From: an uncultured Anaerotruncus sp.
GTDB lineage: Bacteria > Bacillota > Clostridia > Oscillospirales > Ruminococcaceae
Direction: 5' to 3'
Length of the DNA stretch: 38,347 nt
Assembly (NCBI GenBank): GCA_904398655.1
Contig: CAJFPF010000099.1
Span: 1 to 38,347 of the forward strand
The notes beneath the pieces are model-generated. The model saw only the letters and a list, made by a program, of their open reading frames with translations. It had not been told where the DNA came from and searched no databases. Position numbers and translations under genes: made by a program. How positions within the stretch are numbered: the first letter of the stretch is position 1; every line of letters begins with the position of its first letter. Positions 31,566 to 38,347 of this stretch are shown in pieces.

Positions 31566-32021
31566 ATGGAGGGGGAGCGCCTCCGGCAGCGCCGTCTGCG
31601 CCGCCTGCTACTGGGAGGGATGGCCCTTTGGTTGGCGTTCCATCTGAGCGGCTGTTGGAGCCTGTTCCTGCCCCGTCTGGAGCGGGTGATGGAACAGGCG
31701 GTGGAACGGACCCGCCAGGCGGTTCTCCCCGTGGGAGAGGACGGCCGGTTCCAGCTGTTGGGGGTGCGCTGGCTGGAACAGGAGGGGGGATACCTGATCG
31801 CGGTGGACTATGCGGGAAAGGTTGACCCGGGGGACCGGTTTTCCGGGACCTGTTATTTCCACTGGAGGCGGTGGGGCAATGGTATGGAACAGCTGGAGAC
31901 CCGCAGCCAACAGGGGCTGGCGGAGGTGCAGCTGTCCGCCAGCCTGGATAGCCATCTCTGGACCCCTGAGGAGGGCCCTCAGAGGCTGGAAGAGGGGTTC
32001 CATTTGGAAAAAGAATCCTAG
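31566..32021 (+). CDS. Hypothetical small lipoprotein or membrane-anchored protein
   Basis: A 151-aa protein that I do not recognise. It has a very basic N-terminus (several Arg in residues 5-13), a hydrophobic stretch (about 14-27), and LSGC at 27-30, which fits a lipobox, so it is probably an exported lipoprotein with a soluble beta-rich domain of about 120 residues (FQLLGVRWLEQEGGYLIAVDY ... DRFSGTCYFHW). GGGGGAG lies 5 nt before ATG. It is divergent from the XRE gene and probably under its control. Confidence 0.7.
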   Translation: MEGERLRQRRLRRLLLGGMALWLAFHLSGCWSLFLPRLERVMEQAVERTRQAVLPVGEDGRFQLLGVRWLEQEGGYLIAVDYAGKVDPGDRFSGTCYFHWRRWGNGMEQLETRSQQGLAEVQLSASLDSHLWTPEEGPQRLEEGFHLEKES

Positions 32022-32027
32022 GAATAC

Positions 32028-32063
32028 CGCAAAAGAGAGGCCCATTGGGCCTCTCTTTTGCGG
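32028..32063. terminator. Bidirectional terminator-like hairpin
   Basis: A perfect stem of about 16 bp with AAAAGAGAGG / CCTCTCTTTT inside and a 3-nt ATT loop, between the convergent lipoprotein-like and spoIIQ-like genes. Confidence 0.75.
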
Positions 32064-32070
32064 TTGGTGG

Positions 32071-32865
32071 TTATTCTACCACCTTTCCCATGGTCTTCAG
32101 CGGGTCGGCCCATTGGCCGTCCACCTTGATGGCAAAATGGAGATGGGGATCCAGGGAGATCTCACTGGGGATCTCCCCCACACTGCCGATGGGCTGGGTC
32201 ACTTTGACCTCATCCCCCTCCTGGACCAACACCTCCTTGTCCAAGCCTGCATAGACCGAGGTGATGCCATCCTGGTGGAGGATCTCCACCGTCATCCCCA
32301 TGAGGGGGTCATCCCGTACAGCTGTCACCTGGCCGTCGCATACCGCCTTTACGGGGGTGCCCGGGTCAGCCTTGATGTCAATGCCGTCGTGGGTGCGCCA
32401 CTCCTTGAGGGTGGGGTTCTTCACCAGCTCTCCGTTGCTATAGGGGACGAAGATCTCCCCGGAGATGGGCAAGACGAAGGAGGAGGGTTCCAGCTCGGGC
32501 TGCGCTTTGGCCTCGACGGAGAGCTCTTCCGGTTCGGAGGAAGCCGCAGAGGAGGACGGCGCCGCAGTAGAGGAGGAAGAGGACGCGGAGGACTCTCTCT
32601 CCTGTTGGACGCCAATCCCGCTCTGGGCCTTGCCAGCCTCCTCCAAATCGGGGAAACCATAGCTGGGTTCTTGGGCGCTGGAAGTGGCCTGGGGGCGGGA
32701 TTCCGCCGCCTGCCGGTTGCTTTCGTCAATGCGGTCCACCGTCTTGTCCACCGCAATCCAAGCGGCCGTGCCGGCGCCTACCACACAGACGGCCAGGGCG
32801 GCATAGAATCCCTTCCCGGCCAAAAATTTACTCAATTTACCTTTGGAATGGAAAAAATCGTTCAT
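32071..32865 (-). CDS. spoIIQ: LytM/M23 metallopeptidase-family protein, SpoIIQ-like
   Basis: A 264-aa forespore-type membrane protein. It has a short cytoplasmic N-terminus, one membrane segment (about 19-38), a Ser/Ala-rich linker (about 50-128), and a LytM domain (about 130-264). The zinc ligands are all present (H159, D163, H241, H243), unlike Bacillus SpoIIQ but as in clostridial forms. SpoIIQ in the forespore membrane docks with SpoIIIAH across the engulfment space. The assignment rests on this architecture and on a SigF-like promoter upstream; a vegetative M23 endopeptidase remains possible. Confidence 0.75.
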   Translation of the reverse strand: MNDFFHSKGKLSKFLAGKGFYAALAVCVVGAGTAAWIAVDKTVDRIDESNRQAAESRPQATSSAQEPSYGFPDLEEAGKAQSGIGVQQERESSASSSSSTAAPSSSAASSEPEELSVEAKAQPELEPSSFVLPISGEIFVPYSNGELVKNPTLKEWRTHDGIDIKADPGTPVKAVCDGQVTAVRDDPLMGMTVEILHQDGITSVYAGLDKEVLVQEGDEVKVTQPIGSVGEIPSEISLDPHLHFAIKVDGQWADPLKTMGKVVE

Positions 32866-32886
32866 ATTCGGTTACACCTCCACAGT

Positions 32887-32916
32887 TATTCTGGACCTGC
32901 CCTCTGGGGATTATAC
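32887..32916 (-). promoter_or_regulatory. SigF-like promoter of spoIIQ-like gene
   Basis: On the minus strand GTATA (32916-32912), 15 bp, GTCCAGAATA (32896-32887), matching the SigF consensus GYATA ... GGNNANAHTR at 5/5 and 9/10. Transcription would begin very close to the GGAGG site (32881-32877), a tight fit. The same bases also give a SigA reading (CTGAAA, 18 bp, TATAAT at 32939-32910). Confidence 0.45.
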
Positions 32917-32941
32917 GGCCGGTACAGGTTGTTTTTCAGCG

Positions 32942-33295
32942 CTATTTTTGCAAAAGTTCTCGAATTCCAATAATCAACAGAAGCAGTGCGAACCCTTTGG
33001 AAAGCAGCTCCCCGCCCAATGCCCGGCCCAGCCACACCCCGGCCAAAACCGCCGGGAGCCCCGCGGCAATGCAGAGGGCGGCGCTGCGCCAGTCCACCAG
33101 CCGGTGTTTGGTGTGGGCGGCCAGGGCCAGCCCGGCGATGGGTAAAAAGAACAGCAGATTGATCCCCTGGGCGGTCAGTTGCTCCACCCCGGCGAATACC
33201 CGAAGATAGACCAACAGCACCGTCCCCGCCCCCATGCCCAGGGCGCCCAGCAGTCCGCTGGCCAGGGAGACCAGCCCGATTGCCAACCAGCTCAC
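32942..33295 (-). CDS. TauE/SafE (TSUP) family half-size membrane protein, second half
   Basis: A 117-aa protein with about four membrane helices and the family's Gly-rich start (LVSLASGLLGALGMGAGTVLLVYL), equivalent to the C-terminal half of a normal eight-helix TauE/SafE anion exporter. It starts at GTG 33295, which overlaps the stop of the preceding half (GTGA), so translation is coupled. The pair probably forms a heterodimeric carrier for sulfite, sulfonate or another organic anion; alternatively a single gene was split by frameshift. Confidence 0.78.
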   Translation of the reverse strand: MSWLAIGLVSLASGLLGALGMGAGTVLLVYLRVFAGVEQLTAQGINLLFFLPIAGLALAAHTKHRLVDWRSAALCIAAGLPAVLAGVWLGRALGGELLSKGFALLLLIIGIRELLQK

Positions 33296-33642
33296 GCCAA
33301 CAAAAGCCGCAGGGCGGAATAGATCACCACAACCCCAAACATCCGGTGGAGCCAGACCGATTGGAGGTGGGGCAGCAGCCGCCCGCCCAACCAAGCGCCC
33401 GCCAATCCCAAAGGAAGGAAGGGCAGCGCCTCCCCCAGACGCACATTGCCCAGGGAGAGATAAAAAAGGCTGCTGGCCACCGAGAGGGGAAGGGTGACGG
33501 CGATGGAGGTGGCATGGGCCCGCTGGGTTTCCAGCCCGGCCCGGCCCAGGAGAGGCACAATCGCCATGCCGCCGCCAGCGCCGAACAGGCCGTTGAGCAA
33601 TCCACCCGCCAAACCGGTGAGCAACAGGGACATGCGTCCCAT
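33292..33642 (-). CDS. TauE/SafE (TSUP) family half-size membrane protein, first half
   Basis: A 116-aa protein with about four membrane helices, opening with the family motif GLAGGLLNGLFGAGGGMAIVPLL and ending LPHLQSVWLHRMFGVVVIYSALRLLL, the usual end of one TauE half-repeat. ATG 33642 is 8 nt from GGAGG; an ATG at 33648 abuts it. It comes after the upp terminator and is followed directly by the second half. Confidence 0.78.
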   Translation of the reverse strand: MGRMSLLLTGLAGGLLNGLFGAGGGMAIVPLLGRAGLETQRAHATSIAVTLPLSVASSLFYLSLGNVRLGEALPFLPLGLAGAWLGGRLLPHLQSVWLHRMFGVVVIYSALRLLLA

Positions 33643-33693
33643 GGGCATCCCCTCCTCTCTTTGGATCCCCGCCCGGGCAGGAGCAGGAAAAAC

Positions 33694-33733
33694 AAAAAAG
33701 CCGCCGTTTGGCATTAGGATACCAAACGGCGGC
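33694..33733 (-). terminator. Rho-independent terminator of upp
   Basis: On the minus strand: the perfect 12-bp stem GCCGCCGTTTGG / CCAAACGGCGGC, then TTTTTTG. It ends the rodA-tsaE-tsaB-rpiB-upp run. Confidence 0.88.
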
Positions 33734-33752
33734 AAAAATATGCGCGTATTGT

Positions 33753-34382
33753 TTATTTGGTGCCGAAGATCCGATCCCCGGCGTCCCCCAGACCGGGGAC
33801 GATGTATTTGTTCTCGTTGAGATGGTCGTCCAGCTCGCCGATGTAGACTTGAACGTCCGGATGGGCCTCGGTGAGGGCTTTGACCCCCTCCGGTGCGGCG
33901 ATGATGCACATGAACTTGATGTTGGAACAGCCGTGTTTTTTCAGCTGGTCGATGGCGTCCACCGCGGAACCGCCGGTGGCCAGCATGGGGTCCAGCACGA
34001 TGATGTCCCGCTCCTGGATGTCCGCGGGCAGCTTGCAGTAGTATTCCACCGGCAGGTGGGTCTCATGGTCCCGATACATCCCGATGTGCCCCACCTTGGC
34101 AGCGGGGACCAGGGAGAGCAGCCCGTCCACCATGCCCAGGCCGGCCCGCAGGATGGGCACAAAGGCCACCTTCCGACCAGAGATCACCTTGGCTTTGCAG
34201 ATGCAGATGGGCGTCTCGATCTCCACCTCTTTCACCGGCATATCCCGGGTGGCTTCATAGCACATAAGGGTGGCGATCTCGTTGGTCAACTCCCGGAACT
34301 CCTTGGCGCCGGTGTTCTTGTCCCGCAACAGGGTGATCTTGTGGTGGATCAGCGGGTGATCCATAATAAACGGCTTCGACAT
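33753..34382 (-). CDS. upp: Uracil phosphoribosyltransferase
   Basis: Cytoplasmic salvage enzyme making UMP from uracil and PRPP. The 209-aa protein shows the family N-terminus ([15 protein letters not shown]), the uracil-binding [12 protein letters not shown] and the C-terminal [11 protein letters not shown], with the PRPP loop [16 protein letters not shown] 34382 is the usual start, though its ribosome binding site is weak (GGGGA about 12 nt upstream). It is the last gene of the minus-strand run after rpiB. Confidence 0.97.
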   Translation of the reverse strand: MSKPFIMDHPLIHHKITLLRDKNTGAKEFRELTNEIATLMCYEATRDMPVKEVEIETPICICKAKVISGRKVAFVPILRAGLGMVDGLLSLVPAAKVGHIGMYRDHETHLPVEYYCKLPADIQERDIIVLDPMLATGGSAVDAIDQLKKHGCSNIKFMCIIAAPEGVKALTEAHPDVQVYIGELDDHLNENKYIVPGLGDAGDRIFGTK

Positions 34383-34418
34383 TACTAGACACGTCCCCAA
34401 TCTAACAATATTTTGAAA

Positions 34419-34877
34419 TCAGCAGGAGCCCTCCCGCTCAATGGCAGCGATTTTGTCGATCCGGCGCTGGTGGCGGCCGCCCTCAAAGGGGGTGTGCAAA
34501 AACACGTCCACCAGCTCCAACGCCAGCCCGGGTCCCACCACCCGTCCTCCCAGACAGAGGGCGTTGGCGTCGTTGTGCAGCCGGGTATATTTGGCGGAAA
34601 AATAGTCCGAGCAACAGGCCGCCCGGATCCCTTTGACCTTGTTGGCAGCCATGGAGATGCCCACGCCGGTCCCGCAGAACAGCAGCGCCTTTTCGCACCT
34701 TCCCTCCACCACCGCCCGGCAGGCGGGCAGTGCCATATCCGCATAGTCGCAGGAGGCCTCGCTGTGGGTGCCGAAGTCCTCATAGGGGATCTTTTGCTCC
34801 TCCAGCCAGGCTTTCACTGCCTCTTTCAATTGGAAGCCGCCGTGGTCAGCGGCCAATGCGATCATCCTGATCTTCAT
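34419..34877 (-). CDS. rpiB: Ribose-5-phosphate isomerase B
   Basis: Interconverts ribulose-5-phosphate and ribose-5-phosphate. The 152-aa LacAB/RpiB fold shows AADHGGF with D11/H12, the catalytic C68 in LFCGTGVGISMAANKV, and HNDANALCLGGR. It could in principle be an allose-6-phosphate-type isomerase, but the context with upp, which needs PRPP, suits RpiB. Its ATG overlaps the tsaB stop by 4 bp. Confidence 0.95.
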   Translation of the reverse strand: MKIRMIALAADHGGFQLKEAVKAWLEEQKIPYEDFGTHSEASCDYADMALPACRAVVEGRCEKALLFCGTGVGISMAANKVKGIRAACCSDYFSAKYTRLHNDANALCLGGRVVGPGLALELVDVFLHTPFEGGRHQRRIDKIAAIEREGSC

Positions 34878-35584
34878 CTCCTCGTTTCAATTTGCGCCTG
34901 CCTGGCCAGCAGCTCCCGTTCCGCCTGGGGCAGACGCAGATAGGCGGGGGCCAGCGCCTGGGGCTCCACCGGCGGGTGGCCGGGCAGCCCGGCGGCCAGC
35001 GCCACCGCCGCCGCCCGGGTATATTGAAGGGCGGGGGCGGGCAACCGCAGCTGGGGCAGGTGCTCTTTCCATCTATTATAGCACATCTGTGCGCCATCTC
35101 CAACCAGAAAAACAGGAAGTTCGGCATTTTTCAGCCCCTCCTCCGCCTGATCCAGGGGGAGGGCGGCATCCTCCCGCAGGCGGTGGATCCCCTGGGGGCC
35201 GCCTTGGAAGAGGGCGGTATATACCTGGGCGCAGCGGGCATCCAGCACCGGGGCCACCAGGCAGTCCTGGCCCCACAGGTTCATGGCCAACGCCTCCAAG
35301 GTGGAGATCCCCACACAGGGCTTGCCCAGGGCATGGGCCATCCCCTTCACCGCCGAAAGCCCAATGCGCAGGCCGGTGAACGATCCGGGCCCATTGGTGA
35401 CCGCCAGCAGGTCCACCTGGTCCAGAGGGACCCGCACGGTGGCCAGCAGCTGTTGGACCATGGGCAGGATGGTCTGGGAGTGGGTGAGTTTTACGTTTTC
35501 ATAGAACTCCCCCAGCAGCTTCCCGTCGTCGCTCAGGGCGCAGGAGGCCGACTGGGAGGAGGTGTCAATGGCTAAAATTTTCAA
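34874..35584 (-). CDS. tsaB: tRNA N6-threonylcarbamoyladenosine biosynthesis protein TsaB
   Basis: An inactive ASKHA-fold partner of TsaD in making t6A37 in ANN-decoding tRNAs. The 236-aa protein has MKILAIDTS at the start, LTHSQTILPM and the hallmark TNGPGSFTGLRIGLS. It overlaps tsaE (ATGA at 35581-35584) and rpiB by 4 bp each, so the three genes are translationally coupled. Confidence 0.97.
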   Translation of the reverse strand: MKILAIDTSSQSASCALSDDGKLLGEFYENVKLTHSQTILPMVQQLLATVRVPLDQVDLLAVTNGPGSFTGLRIGLSAVKGMAHALGKPCVGISTLEALAMNLWGQDCLVAPVLDARCAQVYTALFQGGPQGIHRLREDAALPLDQAEEGLKNAELPVFLVGDGAQMCYNRWKEHLPQLRLPAPALQYTRAAAVALAAGLPGHPPVEPQALAPAYLRLPQAERELLARQAQIETRR

Positions 35585-36006
35585 AACCGGTCCCCCTCGA
35601 TGGTAATTTTCCGGGTCTCCTCATCCACCGGCTGGATGGTGAGGGTGATGGTGCCCGGGGGCAGGGCGTCCTGGATGTTCTCGCTCCACTCGATGTATAG
35701 CACGCCCTCCCCCTCCAGGTAGTCAAAAAAGCCGGTGGAGTAGAGGGAATCCAGCCCATTGATCCGATACATATCGAAATGATAGAGCGGGATATTACCA
35801 TGCGTATATTCCTGCACCAGGGCAAAGGTGGGGCTGGAGACCCGGTCGGTGAGCCCCAGGCCCCGGGCCAGCCCTCGGGCAAAGGCGGTCTTGCCCGCCC
35901 CCATGCCCCCCCGGCATGCGACGACATCCCCCGGGCGGAGCTGGGCGGCGAACTGCCGGGCAAACTCCTCCGTCTGCTCTGTGGAATGGCTGAGATATTC
36001 CAACAC
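35581..36006 (-). CDS. tsaE: tRNA t6A biosynthesis ATPase TsaE
   Basis: A 141-aa P-loop ATPase that resets the TsaBD complex in t6A synthesis. It has a Walker A GGMGAGKT (33-40), SSPTFALVQEY, and LYHFDMYRI. GTG 36006 is chosen as start because AGGAGG lies 5 nt upstream; TTG 36003 is the next codon and equally placed. It is followed immediately by tsaB. Confidence 0.95.
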   Translation of the reverse strand: MLEYLSHSTEQTEEFARQFAAQLRPGDVVACRGGMGAGKTAFARGLARGLGLTDRVSSPTFALVQEYTHGNIPLYHFDMYRINGLDSLYSTGFFDYLEGEGVLYIEWSENIQDALPPGTITLTIQPVDEETRKITIEGDRF

Positions 36007-36034
36007 AAACCCCTCCTGCGATCTGCGGCCGCCT

Positions 36035-37186
36035 CTATCCAAACAGCCGCTTGGTACTGTGCATATAGACCGACAGCGCCAGCCCCATCCCCATATAGGT
36101 GGCCAATACCGAGGACCCCCCATAGGAGAGGAAGGGCAGGGTGATGCCGATCACCGGCAGCACCATAATGCACATGCCGATGTTGACCATACACTGACAG
36201 GCGATCATCCCAAACAGGCCCACGCAGATGTACCGCCCCAGCGGGTCCTCCGCCTGGCTGCCATCGTGGAGCAGTTTGGAGCCCAGAGCCACAAACACAG
36301 CGATCACCGCCAGGCACCCGATGAACCCCAGGGACTCCCCGATGAAGGCGAAGATAAAGTCGTTGTAGATCTCCGGCACATACAGGTGTTCCACCCCGAA
36401 GATCCCCTTGCCCCACACCTTCCCGGAGCCAATGGCCAGCCGGGCGTTGTTCTGCTGATAGAGGATCCCCGCCAACTGGCTGGGGGTGGGGTCAAACAGC
36501 CCCAAAATCCGCTGTTTCTGGTCATCGTTGATGATGCCGGTGAACCAGGCCACCGGCGCGGCCACCAGCACCAACCCGCCGGCGGCCAGAATGTATTTCC
36601 AGCTGACCCCGGCGGCAAACACCATAAAGAGAAAGATGGCGGCAAAGACAATGGCGGTGCCGTCGTCCCCCTGAAAATGGATGAGCAGGATGGGGACCGC
36701 CCCATGCAGGCAGACCAGGGCTATGTTGGATGGACGGTTCAGGTTGTCCTTGAGAAGGCTCAGGTGATAGGCCAGGGCCAGGATAAACGACAGCTTCAAA
36801 AACTCCGTGGGTTGGAGGGTCATCCCCCCCGGCAGCACCAGCCAGGACTTGTCCCCCGGCCGGCTGGCGGTGCCCACCCCGATGAAGAAGGTGAGCAGCA
36901 CCAACCCATAGGCCACCGGCACATGGAGCTTCCACAATTTGGCCAGGGTGTGGTAGTCAAATTTGGAGAGCACCACCGCCGCCGCCATCCCCAATAGGGA
37001 GGCGCCCGCCTGGACCAGGATTTTGCGGATGCCGGAGCCATCGTCCGCCAGGTCGCTGGAGATGCCGGCCTTCCAGATGCCGCAGAGCATCACCACGCTG
37101 CATACCGAAAGCCCAATACAAAAGAGCCACAGCCAACGGTCGGTCTCCCGCAGATAGCCGCCGACCGCGTGAATGATTTTTTTCAT
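36035..37186 (-). CDS. rodA: Rod-shape peptidoglycan glycosyltransferase RodA (SEDS family)
   Basis: A 383-aa polytopic membrane protein of the FtsW/RodA/SpoVE family that polymerises lipid II during elongation. SEDS hallmarks are LQPTEFLKLSFI (about 124-135), the catalytic aspartate pair D174/D175 in FQGDDGTA, and the C-terminal LPVIGITLPFLSYGGSS. RodA rather than FtsW is suggested by overall length, the QGDDGTA variant and the PTPSQLAGILYQ-type loop. A promoter precedes it, and tsaE starts 28 bp downstream. Confidence 0.93.
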   Translation of the reverse strand: MKKIIHAVGGYLRETDRWLWLFCIGLSVCSVVMLCGIWKAGISSDLADDGSGIRKILVQAGASLLGMAAAVVLSKFDYHTLAKLWKLHVPVAYGLVLLTFFIGVGTASRPGDKSWLVLPGGMTLQPTEFLKLSFILALAYHLSLLKDNLNRPSNIALVCLHGAVPILLIHFQGDDGTAIVFAAIFLFMVFAAGVSWKYILAAGGLVLVAAPVAWFTGIINDDQKQRILGLFDPTPSQLAGILYQQNNARLAIGSGKVWGKGIFGVEHLYVPEIYNDFIFAFIGESLGFIGCLAVIAVFVALGSKLLHDGSQAEDPLGRYICVGLFGMIACQCMVNIGMCIMVLPVIGITLPFLSYGGSSVLATYMGMGLALSVYMHSTKRLFG

Positions 37187-37251
37187 GAAACGCCTCGCTT
37201 GAGAAGGTGATACCGGGCGGCCTTTCGCAAGGTCCCCCGTGCGCTCTACCC

Positions 37252-37280
37252 ATTATATAGAAATCCACCCGGCAATGCAA
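37252..37280 (-). promoter_or_regulatory. SigA-type promoter of rodA operon
   Basis: On the minus strand TTGCAT (37280-37275), 17 bp, TATAAT (37257-37252), about 65 bp before rodA. The other half of the rodA to zinc-ribbon gap holds the divergent plus-strand promoter and nothing else that I can see. Confidence 0.7.
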
Positions 37281-37371
37281 GGCGAAACCCGTAAACATTT
37301 TATGGACAGAGGGGGCCGCGGGGAGATTACTTCAAAATTTGAACAAAATCTGCCAAACCCCACAGCGCTCC

Positions 37372-37400
37372 TTGACAGGGCATGGGGCCTTCAGTACAAT
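37372..37400 (+). promoter_or_regulatory. Strong SigA promoter of zinc-ribbon gene
   Basis: A consensus TTGACA (37372-37377), 17 bp, TACAAT (37395-37400), 22 bp before the ATG, giving a short leader with an AAGGAGGG site. Confidence 0.85.
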
Positions 37401-37422
37401 AGAAGGCAAGGAGGGAGTGTTT

Positions 37423-37719
37423 ATGTACTGTAAAAAATGTGGCTCTGTGATTGATGACAATGCCAACATCTGTCCTTACTGTGGCACGCCCCAGACCCCG
37501 GTTGCTGCTGCGAACAGCAACGACAACGGCGGGATTTTGTGGGGGTTGCTGGGCTGCTGTATCCCCATCGTAGGGCTGGTACTGTTTCTGGTCTGGAAGG
37601 ACACCAAACCCCGTACCGCCAAGGCCGCCGGCATCGGCGCGCTGGTGTCGGTGATTATTGGCATTCTCTACTATGTGGTAGTATTTGCTGCTGGAGTGGG
37701 CTTCTATGCCTTCAGCTGA
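37423..37719 (+). CDS. Zinc-ribbon membrane protein
   Basis: A 98-aa protein with an N-terminal zinc ribbon (C3, C6, C17, C20; CKKCG ... CPYCG), a short linker, and two membrane segments (about 37-59 and 67-98), a common small architecture of unknown function in Clostridia. GGAGG sits 8 nt before ATG 37423; the frame stays open upstream but the promoter lies there. The end overlaps the next gene by 14 bp. Confidence 0.85.
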   Translation: MYCKKCGSVIDDNANICPYCGTPQTPVAAANSNDNGGILWGLLGCCIPIVGLVLFLVWKDTKPRTAKAAGIGALVSVIIGILYYVVVFAAGVGFYAFS

Positions 37720-38098
37720 TCCCGTTTCCTCTGGATTTTTTTACCGTTGGCTGCCCCGGGTGTTCGGCTGCCACTGCCGGGCCGACCGGTCGTTCTTCTT
37801 CCGGGGCAGGCAGCTGCCCCTATGCGCCCGCTGTACCGGGGAGCTGGCGGGGATCCTGCTGGCGATCCCCGGCGGGCTGTTTTGGGGGTTCCCGCCTGCC
37901 TGGATCTGCGGCCTGCTGCTCGTCCCCCTGGCTGTGGATGGGTTTATACAGGCCCTGACCCCCTATGAGAGCACCAACTCCCGCCGCCTGGTGACAGGGG
38001 TGTTGTTTGGCTTTGGGCTGGCCGCCCTGTTCGCCCTGTCCACCCGGTGGGTATTTCTGCGGGGTGCGGCCTGGGGGCTGTCCCTGGCCGGCAGCTGA
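37706..38098 (+). CDS. DUF2085 membrane protein
   Basis: A 130-aa protein with the DUF2085 signature CHCRADRSFFFRGRQLPLCARCTG and three or so membrane segments; the conserved Cys and His suggest metal binding. Its function is unknown. ATG 37706 lies within the end of the zinc-ribbon gene in another frame, so the two are co-translated. It is followed by a strong terminator. Confidence 0.85.
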   Translation: MPSADPVSSGFFYRWLPRVFGCHCRADRSFFFRGRQLPLCARCTGELAGILLAIPGGLFWGFPPAWICGLLLVPLAVDGFIQALTPYESTNSRRLVTGVLFGFGLAALFALSTRWVFLRGAAWGLSLAGS

Positions 38099-38105
38099 AA
38101 CCAAG

Positions 38106-38134
38106 AAAAAAGACCGCTGTGGCGGTCTTTTTTT
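38106..38134 (+). terminator. Rho-independent terminator
   Basis: AAAAAAGACCGC / GCGGTCTTTTTTT with a four-base loop, directly after the DUF2085 gene. Confidence 0.92.
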
Positions 38135-38162
38135 GCGCCTTTTTGCAGAGCGCCCTAAAAAA

Positions 38163-38196
38163 CCAATGCGGCAGGCCATTTGGCCTGCCGCATTGG
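38163..38196 (+). repeat. 15-bp perfect inverted repeat
   Basis: CCAATGCGGCAGGCC / GGCCTGCCGCATTGG with an ATTT loop, between the terminator at 38106 and the one at 38202. No T-run of its own. Confidence 0.65.
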
Positions 38197-38201
38197 CGAA
38201 G

Positions 38202-38225
38202 CCCCTGATGCCAGGGGGATTTTTT
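38202..38225 (+). terminator. Second terminator-like hairpin
   Basis: CCCCTG / CAGGGG with an ATGC loop, followed by GATTTTTT. It could be a backup terminator or the end of a short RNA spanning 38140-38225. Confidence 0.55.
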
Positions 38226-38272
38226 AGGAAACTGTCCGCATCCTCCCTAAAACTGCCCCAAAATCCCCTATT

Positions 38273-38347
38273 TTGACAAAATGAATATTATGCATGGTCT
38301 TAAAAGGGGGAGAGCTATTTTGGAACAGCGAAGATATGGCTTATAAA
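38273..38347 (+). promoter_or_regulatory. Possible promoter and start of the next gene
   Basis: A consensus -35 TTGACA at 38273-38278 has no good -10 at 16-18 bp. A GGGGGAGAG ribosome-binding-like site is at 38306-38314. The TTG behind it (38320) runs into a stop after eight codons, while ATG 38336 (M-A-Y-K) stays open to the window edge but lacks a clear site. The region is too short to decide. Confidence 0.25.

Noticed and set aside
33643..33909. Longer N-terminus of the first TauE half reaching 33909
   Set aside because: It would run through the upp terminator and into the upp coding region; the family sequence begins at 33642.

Overview
The window is GC-rich, gene-dense DNA that looks like the chromosome of an endospore-forming, Gram-positive gut-type Clostridia (Oscillospiraceae-like; the family is an inference). 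The basis is the sporulation and germination genes (YpeB, a SpoIIQ-like LytM protein) with matching SigG- and SigF-like promoters, strong GGAGG ribosome binding sites, frequent TTG/GTG starts, class B sortases, and a pyrB-pyrI pair. I see no tRNA, rRNA, insertion sequence, prophage or CRISPR array.

Layout. 1-0.95 kb: the end of a branched-chain-amino-acid-type ABC substrate-binding protein. 1.0-2.9 kb: pyrB-pyrI-cyclophilin operon. 3.0-3.8 kb: a Vat/XAT-type O-acetyltransferase with a possible 28-codon leader ORF. 3.8-6.0 kb (minus): ypeB without sleB nearby, and a GyrI-like protein. 6.2-13.7 kb (plus): cysteine desulfurase, thiI, a 1031-aa fusion of a degenerate CinA to a class B sortase, a second class B sortase, and a hexapeptide acetyltransferase. 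13.9-15.0 kb: a membrane diguanylate cyclase. 15.0-29.3 kb (minus): an 11-gene, 14-kb operon. 29.5-30.9 kb: a second diguanylate cyclase. 31.1-32.0 kb: an XRE regulator divergent from a small lipoprotein-like gene. 32.1-37.2 kb (minus): spoIIQ-like, two half-size TauE/SafE proteins, upp, rpiB, tsaB, tsaE, rodA. 37.4-38.1 kb: a zinc-ribbon membrane protein and a DUF2085 protein.

The centrepiece is the 11-gene operon. It starts from a good extended -10 promoter and a structured leader RNA, and runs: VTC-domain protein, DUF4956 membrane protein, CotH-family secreted kinase-like protein, secreted clan GH-A hydrolase with a CBM9-like tail, membrane HEAT-repeat protein, processive GT2 synthase (DXD, QRRRW), DivIVA-like coiled coil, degenerate-GGDEF/intact-EAL protein, REC-HD-GYP regulator, Hpt protein, and hybrid histidine kinase with C-terminal REC. 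All junctions are short gaps or overlaps. It reads as an exopolysaccharide or cell-surface polymer machine wired to a complete phosphorelay and two c-di-GMP phosphodiesterases, with a diguanylate cyclase at each end of the locus. I do not recognise it as a named system. Its polymer, its c-di-GMP receptor and the substrate of CotH are unknown.

The other striking item is the CinA-sortase fusion. The CinA half has lost the key residues of both its domains, so it looks like a retired enzyme kept as a cytoplasmic domain on a membrane-anchored sortase.
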